Shown here: piece after piece, positions 57,358 to 64,000 of the stretch
Layout: the number at the start of each line of letters is the position of its first letter
Position numbering within the stretch: the stretch's first letter is position 1
From: Bog-473 sp963755495
GTDB lineage: Bacteria; Actinomycetota; Acidimicrobiia; Acidimicrobiales; RAAP-2
Assembly (NCBI GenBank): GCA_963755495.1
Contig: CAVWJS010000002.1
Span: 62,001 to 126,000, forward strand
DNA length: 64,000 nt
Direction of reading: 5' to 3'
The notes under the pieces: model-generated
Database searches by the model: none
The model's input: the letters and a program-made list of their open reading frames with translations, nothing else
Told to the model about the DNA's origin: nothing
Translations under genes and position numbers: made by a program

Positions 57358-58826
57358 CGGTCCACCTCACCCATCACGGGGTCCACTGACGAGATCACCG
57401 CGACAGCATCGGCCATCAACCCGCCGCGCAACAAAACGGGCAACGCCTGCAGGTTGACGAAGCTTGGACCGCGTATGTGCATGCGGTACGGCTTCGACGT
57501 CCCGTCCGAGACCATGTAGCAGCCCAACTCGCCCCGAGGGGACTCAATGGCGACGTAGACCTCGCCCTCGGGCACACGGAAGCCCTCGGTGAAGATCTTG
57601 AAGTGGTGGATCAGCGCTTCCATGCTCTCGTCAATGCGTGCCCGCGGTGGCGGCGTGACCTTGCGGTCCTGCACGCGGTAGTCCCCGGCCGGCATGCGCT
57701 CGGCGATCTGACGGATCATCTTGATGGACTCTCGTATCTCGTTCAGGCGCACCGAGTAGCGATCGAAGTTGTCGCCGTAGGAGCCCACGATCACGTCGAA
57801 ATCCAGCTTGTCGTAGTCCAGGTACGGCATGGTGCGCCGAAGGTCCCACGGCACGCCGGTCGAGCGCAAGATGGGACCCGTCACCGAGAGCGCAAGCGCC
57901 TCCTCCGCCGTGATGTTGCCGACGGCCTCGGTGCGCTCCCGGAAGATGGGCTGCCCGGTCAGGAGCTCGTCGTATTCGAAGGTGCGAGCCATCACGGTGT
58001 CACAGATGACGGTGACGTCGTCCTCCCACCCGTCGGGCAGGTCGGCCGCCACGCCGCCGGGACGGATGAAGTTGTGGTTCATCCGCAGGCCGGTCGTCTT
58101 CTCGAAGAAGGCCAGGACCATCTCGCGCTCGCGAAAGCCGTAGATCATCATCGATGTCGACCCGAGGTCCATGCCGTTGGTGGCCATCCACATCAGGTGG
58201 GACGACACCCGCTGCAACTCGGCCATCAGCATGCGGATCCACACCGCCCGTGGGGGTAGCTCCACTCCCAACAGCGCTTCGGTGGCCAAGGAGAAGACCA
58301 GCTCGTTGGTGAGTGGCGACAGGTAGTCCATGCGGGTGACGTTGGTGGCCCCCTGGACGTAGGTCAGTTCCTCGCCGGTCTTCTCCATGCCGGTGTGGAG
58401 GTACCCGATGATCGGTTTTGTCCGCAGCACGGTCTCGCCGTCGAGCTCGAGCATCAAGCGCAGCACCCCATGGGTCGAGGGATGCTGCGGGCCCATGTTG
58501 ATGATCATCGTCTCGTCGTCCCGACGCTCGATGTCGATGTCCGCCGGGTTGATGAAGTTGCCCTCAGGCAGCCGCAGGACGGCGCCAACCTCCCGGCGCA
58601 GTTCGCTACTGCCCGTCTCGTTGCGGGGGAACAGCTCCTGCGCGCCCTCGGCGGTCTCCGCCACCAGCGCGGCCTGATCTATGGCGCGGCGCTCTTGCCC
58701 GACCTTGCGGAAGCCTTGGTCCGTCTCCAACTCCACGTCGGTGAAGTCGTCGCCTTCGTCTGCGTCGTCGGTCAGGTCGCCCTGACTCTCGAGCGCGAGC
58801 TCCTCGTCCTCGTCGTGCTCGCTCAT
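57354..58826 (-). CDS. nuoD: NADH-quinone oxidoreductase subunit D, with acidic N-terminal extension
   Basis: 49-kDa-type subunit lining the quinone site. MIINMGPQHPSTHGVLRLML, GYLHTGMEKTGEELTYVQGA, RMDYLSPLTNELVFSLATEA, LRMNHNFIRPGGVAADLPDG and the C-terminal SVDPVMGEVDR are family hallmarks. About 110 residues precede the conserved start, opening with a strongly acidic stretch (SEHDEDEELALESQGDLTDD). ATG 58826 is taken because it overlaps the nuoC stop. Intact. Confidence 0.95.
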   Translation of the reverse strand: MSEHDEDEELALESQGDLTDDADEGDDFTDVELETDQGFRKVGQERRAIDQAALVAETAEGAQELFPRNETGSSELRREVGAVLRLPEGNFINPADIDIERRDDETMIINMGPQHPSTHGVLRLMLELDGETVLRTKPIIGYLHTGMEKTGEELTYVQGATNVTRMDYLSPLTNELVFSLATEALLGVELPPRAVWIRMLMAELQRVSSHLMWMATNGMDLGSTSMMIYGFREREMVLAFFEKTTGLRMNHNFIRPGGVAADLPDGWEDDVTVICDTVMARTFEYDELLTGQPIFRERTEAVGNITAEEALALSVTGPILRSTGVPWDLRRTMPYLDYDKLDFDVIVGSYGDNFDRYSVRLNEIRESIKMIRQIAERMPAGDYRVQDRKVTPPPRARIDESMEALIHHFKIFTEGFRVPEGEVYVAIESPRGELGCYMVSDGTSKPYRMHIRGPSFVNLQALPVLLRGGLMADAVAVISSVDPVMGEVDR

Positions 58827-59314
58827 CGAGGCCCCGGGGCTTCCTTGAACTGCACCGGGACCCGGCCCACGCCGTAGTCCTTGCGCAGGGGATGACCCTC
58901 CCAATCCTCGGGCATCAGAATCCGCGTCAGGTCTGGATGTCCCTCGAAGATGATGCCGACCATGTCGTAGGCCTCACGCTCCATGGCGTCGGTCCCCGAG
59001 TAAATGTCCGTCAGGGTCCTCACCATGGGGTCTGACTCAGGCACCTGCACCCGGACCCGCACGCGCTGGCGCATGGAGAGCGAGAGCAGGTTCACCACGA
59101 CCTCGAAGCGCTCCGCCTTGACCCCGACGGGCAACGACCGGCCGGGGTGGGTCAAGTAGTCGACGGCGCACAGATCGGCACACGTCTCGAATCCGGCGTC
59201 CTTGAAGGCCTGCACCATCTGGGGATACGTCTCGCGGTGCGGGAAGGCGAGCTGACTCACCGAGCGATCGGGCAGACGCGGCACGTCAGGGAGGACGGCG
59301 ATCAGGTCGGTCAC
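58823..59314 (-). CDS. nuoC: NADH-quinone oxidoreductase subunit C
   Basis: 30-kDa-type subunit, 163 residues. ERFEVVVNLLSLSMRQRVRV, SIYSGTD-like LTDIYSGTDAMEREAYDMVG, IIFEGHPDLTRILMPEDWEG and HPLRKDYGVGR are the diagnostic C-terminal blocks. GTG 59314 overlaps the nuoB stop (GTGA); longer in-frame readings upstream only run through nuoB in another frame. Intact. Confidence 0.95.
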   Translation of the reverse strand: MTDLIAVLPDVPRLPDRSVSQLAFPHRETYPQMVQAFKDAGFETCADLCAVDYLTHPGRSLPVGVKAERFEVVVNLLSLSMRQRVRVRVQVPESDPMVRTLTDIYSGTDAMEREAYDMVGIIFEGHPDLTRILMPEDWEGHPLRKDYGVGRVPVQFKEAPGPR

Positions 59315-59871
59315 CGCGGTGTGGCCACCCGCACGGCATCGGGCACGGTGGGCACCCATCCACCGGTTGCCTGCTCGCCGGCGGGGACGCTGCTGCCGGG
59401 ACGGCGGGTGATCTCGCCGGTCCGGATCTTCTCGTGCAAGGTGAGGATGGCGTGCAGAAGCGTCTCGGGCGACGGGGGGCACCCGGGGGCGTAGACGTCG
59501 ACCGGCACGATCTGGTCCACGCCCTGGACGATGGCGTAGTTGTTGAACATGCCCCCGGTCGAGGCGCAGACGCCCATCGAGATGACCCACTTGGGCTCCA
59601 TCATCTGGTCGTACACCTGCCGCAGGACCGGGGCCATCTTCTGCGAGACCCGCCCGGCCACGATCATGAGGTCGGCCTGGCGGGGCGAGGCCCGGAAGAC
59701 CTCCATGCCCAGGCGACTGATGTCGAAGTCGGCGGCGCCCACCGACATCATCTCGATGGCACAGCAGGCCAGCCCGAACGTCGCCGGCCAGACGCTGTTG
59801 CGTCGGGCCCACTTGACCAGGTCTTCAATCCTCCCGGTCAAGAAGTTGTGCTGCAGATCCTCGAGTCCCAC
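59311..59871 (-). CDS. nuoB: NADH-quinone oxidoreductase subunit B
   Basis: N2-cluster subunit, 186 residues. Ligands: TFGLACCAIEMMSVGAADFD (the CC pair), VISMGVCASTGGMFNNYAIV and VYAPGCPPSPETLLHAILTL. A C-terminal tail of about 30 residues follows. Starts 3 bases after the nuoA stop. Intact. Confidence 0.96.
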   Translation of the reverse strand: MGLEDLQHNFLTGRIEDLVKWARRNSVWPATFGLACCAIEMMSVGAADFDISRLGMEVFRASPRQADLMIVAGRVSQKMAPVLRQVYDQMMEPKWVISMGVCASTGGMFNNYAIVQGVDQIVPVDVYAPGCPPSPETLLHAILTLHEKIRTGEITRRPGSSVPAGEQATGGWVPTVPDAVRVATPR

Positions 59872-59874
59872 GAC

Positions 59875-60327
59875 TCAGGCCGCCTGTCCGGGTTGGGAGC
59901 GTTCGGCGCTGATCCGCGTGATCGTCGATTCCGAGGTCCGGGACGGCATGCCCGACTGCAACGTCTTGGGCGGCCCCCACGTAAGGGCGCCGTTGGAGAT
60001 CAAGTAGAGGAAGGATACGAAAACCACTGCAGCGAAGACGATGACCTCTATCAGCCCGAATGCCTGGATCTGATGGAACACGACCGCCCAGGGGTAGAGG
60101 AACACGATCTCGATGTCGAAGATGATGAAGATCATCGAGACCAGGTAGAAGCGCACCGGAAACCGCTGCGGCGGCTCCCGATCAGGAACGATGCCGCATT
60201 CGTACGGCGACAGCTTGGCCACCGTCGGCTTCTTCTTGGGCGCCAGAATCTGGGAGCTCACGAGGGAGAAAGCCGTGAAGAGGAGTCCGAGCAACGCCAA
60301 GATGAGGATCGGGAGGTACTGGTCCAC
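59875..60327 (-). CDS. nuoA: NADH-quinone oxidoreductase subunit A
   Basis: Three-helix membrane subunit, 150 residues, first gene of the operon. Conserved loop KLSPYECGIVPDREPPQRFP and helix RFYLVSMIFIIFDIEIVFLY with the acidic residues. A 30-residue polar tail follows. ATG 60327. The promoter should lie in the 53-base gap before the divergent MenJ-like gene or inside it. Confidence 0.95.
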   Translation of the reverse strand: MDQYLPILILALLGLLFTAFSLVSSQILAPKKKPTVAKLSPYECGIVPDREPPQRFPVRFYLVSMIFIIFDIEIVFLYPWAVVFHQIQAFGLIEVIVFAAVVFVSFLYLISNGALTWGPPKTLQSGMPSRTSESTITRISAERSQPGQAA

Positions 60328-60380
60328 GGAGCGTTTCTACCATGCGACCCTTTCCCTGGGCACATCCTGGGTGGAGGTGA

Positions 60381-61745
60381 GTGGCCCGGGGGGTGGAAGG
60401 AAACATCCTGGCTCCGGCCTACGATGCAGAGGTGACGCCAACCGCCAGTGCGCCAACCAAGATCCATGACGTGGTCGTCATTGGCGGGGGACCCTCAGGA
60501 TCGTCGTGCGCCTACTGGTTAGCGGACGCTGGTTGGGATGTGGCCGTGGTCGAAAAGAAGGTCTTCCCCCGGATCAAGACCTGCGGGGACGGACTCACCC
60601 CTCGGGCCGTGCGTCAGCTGGCCGACATGGGGCTCGAAGAGGCGCTGGCCGGCTCTCATAAATACGGCGGCCTGCGCGCCTACGGCTTTGGCCGGTCCCT
60701 CGAGATGCAGTGGCCCGACCACCCCAATTTCCCCAGCTACGGCTACACCATCACCCGCCACGACCTCGATGGCCTCGTGGCTGACCGGGCGGTCAAGGCG
60801 GGAGCCACCCTTTTTGTGGGGACCGAGGTGATCGCACCACTTATCGACGAGGCGGCTCCACCCTCTGGCTCCGAACTGCCCCAACTGCGCGGCGTCGTCG
60901 TCAAGGACAAGGAGTCCGGGGTCACCCGCGAGATTCAGGCCCGCTACGTCGTGGTGGCCGACGGAGCCAACTCGAGGTTGGGGCGCATGCTGGGCACCAA
61001 TCGCCGTCGTGACCTGCCCTTAGGCATGGCGCTGCGTGGCTATTACACCTCCGACCGGCATGACGATCCCTTCATCGAATCGCACCTGGACATCCGCGAT
61101 GCCGACGGCAACGTCGTACCCGGTTACGGCTGGGTCTTCCCTATGGGCGATGGCCGGGTAAACGTGGGCGTAGGCCTCCTTTCCACGGATAGACGCTGGA
61201 AAGGCGTGAACACCTCGCACCTGATGGAGCTGTTCGTGGCGCAAGCACCGGAGTCCTGGGGCCTCTCTCCCGAGACCTGCCTCGGTCCTCCGACCGGCGG
61301 CAAACTCCCGATGGGGCTCTCCATAGGACCCCGATCAGGCGCCAACGTCATTTTGGCGGGGGACGCGGCCGGGACCATCAACCCCTTCAACGGCGAGGGC
61401 ATCGCCTACGGCTACGAGACCGGCCGCTTCGCCGCCGCCGCACTCGGACACGCCCTGAACGGGGAGGGCGCGTCAGCGCTCGGCGAGTACGACCTGCAAC
61501 TCCAGGCCGCCTATGGCCCCTATTACAAGGTGGCCCGGGCCTTCGTCCGGATGATCTCGAACCCCGAGACCATGAAACTCTGCGTGGGCATCGGCATGCG
61601 CTCCGAGCTCTTGATGACACAGCTGCTGCGAATCATGGCCAACCTCATGCGGCCGGACGCGGTCGGACCGGCCGAAATCGGCTTCCGCGCCATGGAGCTG
61701 ATCTCGCGCCTCCGTGCGGGCGGAATCACAGCCGCCGAGTTCTGA
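60381..61745 (+). CDS. menJ: Geranylgeranyl reductase family flavoprotein, probable menaquinone reductase MenJ
   Basis: FAD-dependent reductase of isoprenoid double bonds, about 454 residues. FAD motifs: HDVVVIGGGPSGSSCAYWLA (GxGxxG), RIKTCGDGLTPRAVRQLADM (the C-G-D-G-L-T-P motif of the family), ARYVVVADGANSRLGRMLGT, and VILAGDAAGTINPFNGEGIA. Closely resembles the mycobacterial MenJ that saturates one unit of the menaquinone tail. GGAGGTGA stands directly before GTG 60381; GTG 60432 is a later alternative that begins near the conserved domain. Divergent from nuoA, fitting a role in the quinone pool. Intact. Confidence 0.85.
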   Translation: MARGVEGNILAPAYDAEVTPTASAPTKIHDVVVIGGGPSGSSCAYWLADAGWDVAVVEKKVFPRIKTCGDGLTPRAVRQLADMGLEEALAGSHKYGGLRAYGFGRSLEMQWPDHPNFPSYGYTITRHDLDGLVADRAVKAGATLFVGTEVIAPLIDEAAPPSGSELPQLRGVVVKDKESGVTREIQARYVVVADGANSRLGRMLGTNRRRDLPLGMALRGYYTSDRHDDPFIESHLDIRDADGNVVPGYGWVFPMGDGRVNVGVGLLSTDRRWKGVNTSHLMELFVAQAPESWGLSPETCLGPPTGGKLPMGLSIGPRSGANVILAGDAAGTINPFNGEGIAYGYETGRFAAAALGHALNGEGASALGEYDLQLQAAYGPYYKVARAFVRMISNPETMKLCVGIGMRSELLMTQLLRIMANLMRPDAVGPAEIGFRAMELISRLRAGGITAAEF

Positions 61746-61813
61746 TCCCATTCGGCGGTCACCGGCCGACAAGGCGAGCGATATTTGCGGCAGGCCACAG
61801 CGAGGGAATAGCG

Positions 61814-63472
61814 TTGGTGACTCCACGAGCTCATCGCGCGGCCCCTTTGGGCGCCCCGGGGGGAGACGGGTTGGTGGGGGGAGTGCGCAAGGGGGCTGAC
61901 ATCCGTAGCTCAGGTTTTTTCGCCGCCGCGGCATCTGACCCTTTTCGGGTGGCACTGATCGAGCCCTCCGGGGCCAGGTCCAGCGCCGGCGATCTCCTTG
62001 TCGGGATCAACCAGACGACCCGAGGCCTCTTGGCGCTCGGCTTGCACCCGGGAGACACCGTTGCCGTCGTACTGTCCAACCGGCGCGAGTTCCTGGAGAT
62101 CTACGGGGCGGCGATCCAGTCCGGTCTGTTCTTCGTCGCGGCCAACTGGCACCTTGGGGAGCAGGAGATCGCTTATATCCTGGAGGACTCGCGCGCGCAG
62201 ATCGTGGTGTCCGAGCACCAGTTCGCCGAGGTCGCGAAGCGAGCAGCGAAGCAGGCTGGGATCACCGAGGACCGGATGTTCTCGGTCGACGCTGGTTCCG
62301 GCCTCCGGTCATTTGCGGAGTGGCGCCAGGATCAGTCCCCGGAACCACCCGACGAGCCGGTGGCGGGCCAGATGATGTTCTACACGTCGGGCACCACCGG
62401 GAGGCCCAGGGGCGTGCGGAAAATCTTTCGCACGGATCCCCGGGACGGGATCGCTCTCGTCACCGGAATTGGCTTGCGCGACCAATCCCCGGCATCGGGT
62501 GCTACGGGAACCGACCCGATGTCGGATCAGGTTTCCTTGAGCTCGGGACCCTTTTATCACGCGCTCGGGATAGCCGGGGCCGTAGGCTCGCTCGACGCCG
62601 GAAGCTTGCTCGTCATGATGGACAAGTGGACGCCCGAGCGGTTCTTGGAGCTCGTCGAAGAACATTCGGTGACGAATGCCACCATGGTCCCCACCATGTT
62701 CCATCGCTTACTGGCTCTGCCCGAGGAAGTTCGACTGGCAGCCGACGTCTCGTCATTGCGGGCTGTCCTCCATGCGGGGGCACCATGCCCCATCCACGTC
62801 AAGCGGCGGATGATCGAGTGGTTGGGACCAATCGTCTCCGAAAGCTATTCGTCGACCGAGGGCGCTGGCACGAGCGTCACCTCGGAGGAATGGCTGCGCA
62901 AGCCGGGCACGGTGGGCCGACCCTCACCGGGGGTCACACTCAAGATTCTGGACGAGGACGGCCACGAGTGCGCGACGGGGACGCCGGGCCTGGTCTACCT
63001 CTCACCCACGCTCTGGGAGTTCGAATACCGCGGCGAGCCCGAGAGGACTCGAGGGCCTCGGCGCAACGACCTGTTCACGGTCGGGGACATTGGGTACCTG
63101 GACGACGACGGGTACCTCTTCCTTTGCGACCGGCAGGCCAACACGATCATCTCGGGTGGAGTCAACATCTACCCCGCAGAGGTCGAGGCGATATTGCTCC
63201 AGCACCCGGCAGTGATGGATGTCGCAGTGATCGGCGTCCCCAACGACGAGTGGGGCGAGGAGGTCCGGGCGGTCGTAGAGGCCCGTGACGACCAGCCGGA
63301 GTCCAACGGTCTAGGAGCGGAGCTCATCGAGTTCTGCCGCGCCAATCTCGCGCACTACAAGTGTCCGAAGGCGGTGGACTTCGTGCGCTCGCTCGAACGG
63401 GACCCCAATGGCAAGCTCCGTAAGGGGGAGATCCGAGGTCGCTACTGGGAGGGCCACGACCGACGGATCTGA
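61814..63472 (+). CDS. Acyl-CoA synthetase (AMP-binding, FadD-type)
   Basis: Adenylate-forming acyl-CoA ligase of about 552 residues, intact. P-loop MMFYTSGTTGRPRGV, VSESYSSTEGAGTSV (A5 region), DLFTVGDIGYLDDDGYLFLC (A7), DRQANTIISGGVNIYPAEVE (A8), and C-terminal catalytic Lys region RSLERDPNGKLRKGEIRGRY (A10). The A3 motif has an Arg (GRPRGV) where Lys is usual (PKGV). Substrate unknown; neighbours suggest fatty or steroid acid activation. The N-terminal 25 residues are low-complexity, so the start could be later. Confidence 0.87.
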   Translation: MVTPRAHRAAPLGAPGGDGLVGGVRKGADIRSSGFFAAAASDPFRVALIEPSGARSSAGDLLVGINQTTRGLLALGLHPGDTVAVVLSNRREFLEIYGAAIQSGLFFVAANWHLGEQEIAYILEDSRAQIVVSEHQFAEVAKRAAKQAGITEDRMFSVDAGSGLRSFAEWRQDQSPEPPDEPVAGQMMFYTSGTTGRPRGVRKIFRTDPRDGIALVTGIGLRDQSPASGATGTDPMSDQVSLSSGPFYHALGIAGAVGSLDAGSLLVMMDKWTPERFLELVEEHSVTNATMVPTMFHRLLALPEEVRLAADVSSLRAVLHAGAPCPIHVKRRMIEWLGPIVSESYSSTEGAGTSVTSEEWLRKPGTVGRPSPGVTLKILDEDGHECATGTPGLVYLSPTLWEFEYRGEPERTRGPRRNDLFTVGDIGYLDDDGYLFLCDRQANTIISGGVNIYPAEVEAILLQHPAVMDVAVIGVPNDEWGEEVRAVVEARDDQPESNGLGAELIEFCRANLAHYKCPKAVDFVRSLERDPNGKLRKGEIRGRYWEGHDRRI

Positions 63473-63628
63473 CCGCGCTTCAAACCTGAGTGATCCTGGG
63501 CCCACGCCTGCTCGACCGCGGACCGCGACCTCACGCCTGTTTTGGAGCATCTGCTTCATGCAAATGCAAGGATGCACCCGCCGGAAAATCTGACCTGGCG
63601 AAGCCAGATAAGAGAAGGAATTGGTGCC

Positions 63629-64000
63629 GTGGACGATCTCGAAGGAAAGGTGGCCCTGGTGACCGGGGCCAGTCGCGGGGTGGGGGCCGCCACCGCAGTG
63701 GCGTTGGCCGAGGCCGGCTGTGATGTGGCCTGCGCCGCGCGCGCCACCGAGGCCAATCCTCAACGCACCAGTGGCACCCTCGACGAGACCGTCCGCCGGG
63801 TGGAGGCGACCGGCCGTCGTGGGTTGTCGGTCCCCACCAACCTGGCCGCCGACGACGAGATAGTGGCCATGGTCCGGACCACCCAGGAACACTTCGGGCG
63901 TCTCGACCTCCTCGTCAACAACGCAGCCATCACCTTCATCGGCGATCTCGATATTCCACTGTCGCGTTACGACCTCATCATGCAGGTCAACCTGCGCGCG
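63629..64000 (+). CDS. Short-chain dehydrogenase/reductase, 3'-truncated by the window end
   Basis: Classical SDR N-terminal half: GKVALVTGASRGVGAATAVA (TGxxxGxG), LAADDEIVAMVRTTQEHFGR and LDLLVNNAAITFIGDLDIPL (NNAA motif). The catalytic YxxxK lies beyond the window. GTG 63629 is preceded by AAGGA. About 155 bases between this and the acyl-CoA ligase hold nothing I can support. Substrate unknown. Confidence 0.88.
   Translation, partial: MDDLEGKVALVTGASRGVGAATAVALAEAGCDVACAARATEANPQRTSGTLDETVRRVEATGRRGLSVPTNLAADDEIVAMVRTTQEHFGRLDLLVNNAAITFIGDLDIPLSRYDLIMQVNLRA

Overview
The window looks like a chromosomal piece of a high-GC actinobacterium, most likely an uncultured member of the Acidimicrobiia or a relative. 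Evidence: GC-rich coding sequence with frequent GTG starts, an actinobacterial bc1-aa3 oxidase gene set (diheme QcrC, large QcrA and QcrB, CtaC/D/E/F), a MenJ-type menaquinone reductase beside a 14-gene nuo operon, a complete mycofactocin locus, and an amidase carrying the 'GYWLVASDGGIFTFGDA' repeat that I associate with Acidimicrobiia. The lineage is an inference; there is no rRNA or other phylogenetic marker here.

Layout. 1-3.2 kb: end of an acyl-CoA dehydrogenase, then an alkylation-repair pair (Ada-AlkA fusion and Ogt). 3.3-7.9 kb: a membrane protein, a divergent FtsH-like AAA protease and a repeat-bearing cell-wall amidase. 7.9-15.3 kb: the mycofactocin island. mftA-mftB-mftC-mftE and an SDR run leftward, mftF-mftD run rightward from a 72-bp divergent gap, and a nicotinoprotein-type alcohol dehydrogenase is convergent to mftD. 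The 36-residue precursor peptide MftA (10960-11070, minus) is intact with a perfect Shine-Dalgarno. 15.5-22.9 kb: ABC exporter, alpha/beta hydrolase, DedA protein, GH1 glycosidase, crotonase, CopD-like protein, TatA. 23-31.8 kb: cytochrome oxidase and bc1 genes. 31.9-40.2 kb: HelD-like helicase, YbjQ protein, hemE-hemH-hemY (coproporphyrin route), an Lnt-like protein and a HAD phosphatase. 40.4-43.5 kb: a large fusion of a metallophosphoesterase-like region, a membrane domain and an MprF-like aminoacyl-phospholipid synthase domain. 43.6-60.3 kb: PASTA protein and nuoA-N. 60.4-64 kb: MenJ, an acyl-CoA ligase and a truncated SDR.

Functionally much of the window is one respiratory chain: Complex I reduces menaquinone (MenJ modifies the quinone tail), bc1-aa3 oxidises it, and the hem genes supply heme. 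The mycofactocin genes would build a peptide-derived redox cofactor for the neighbouring SDR and alcohol dehydrogenase, probably passing electrons from alcohols toward the same chain.

Data quality is uneven. Almost every gene from 23.0 to 41.2 kb, and those in 1-3.4 kb, carries one or more frameshifts although the protein remains conserved on both sides of each break. Where I could place them most are single extra bases. The nuo operon has none. I treat these as probable sequencing insertions, not pseudogenes, and give each such gene as one span. No tRNA, rRNA, CRISPR array or insertion sequence was seen.
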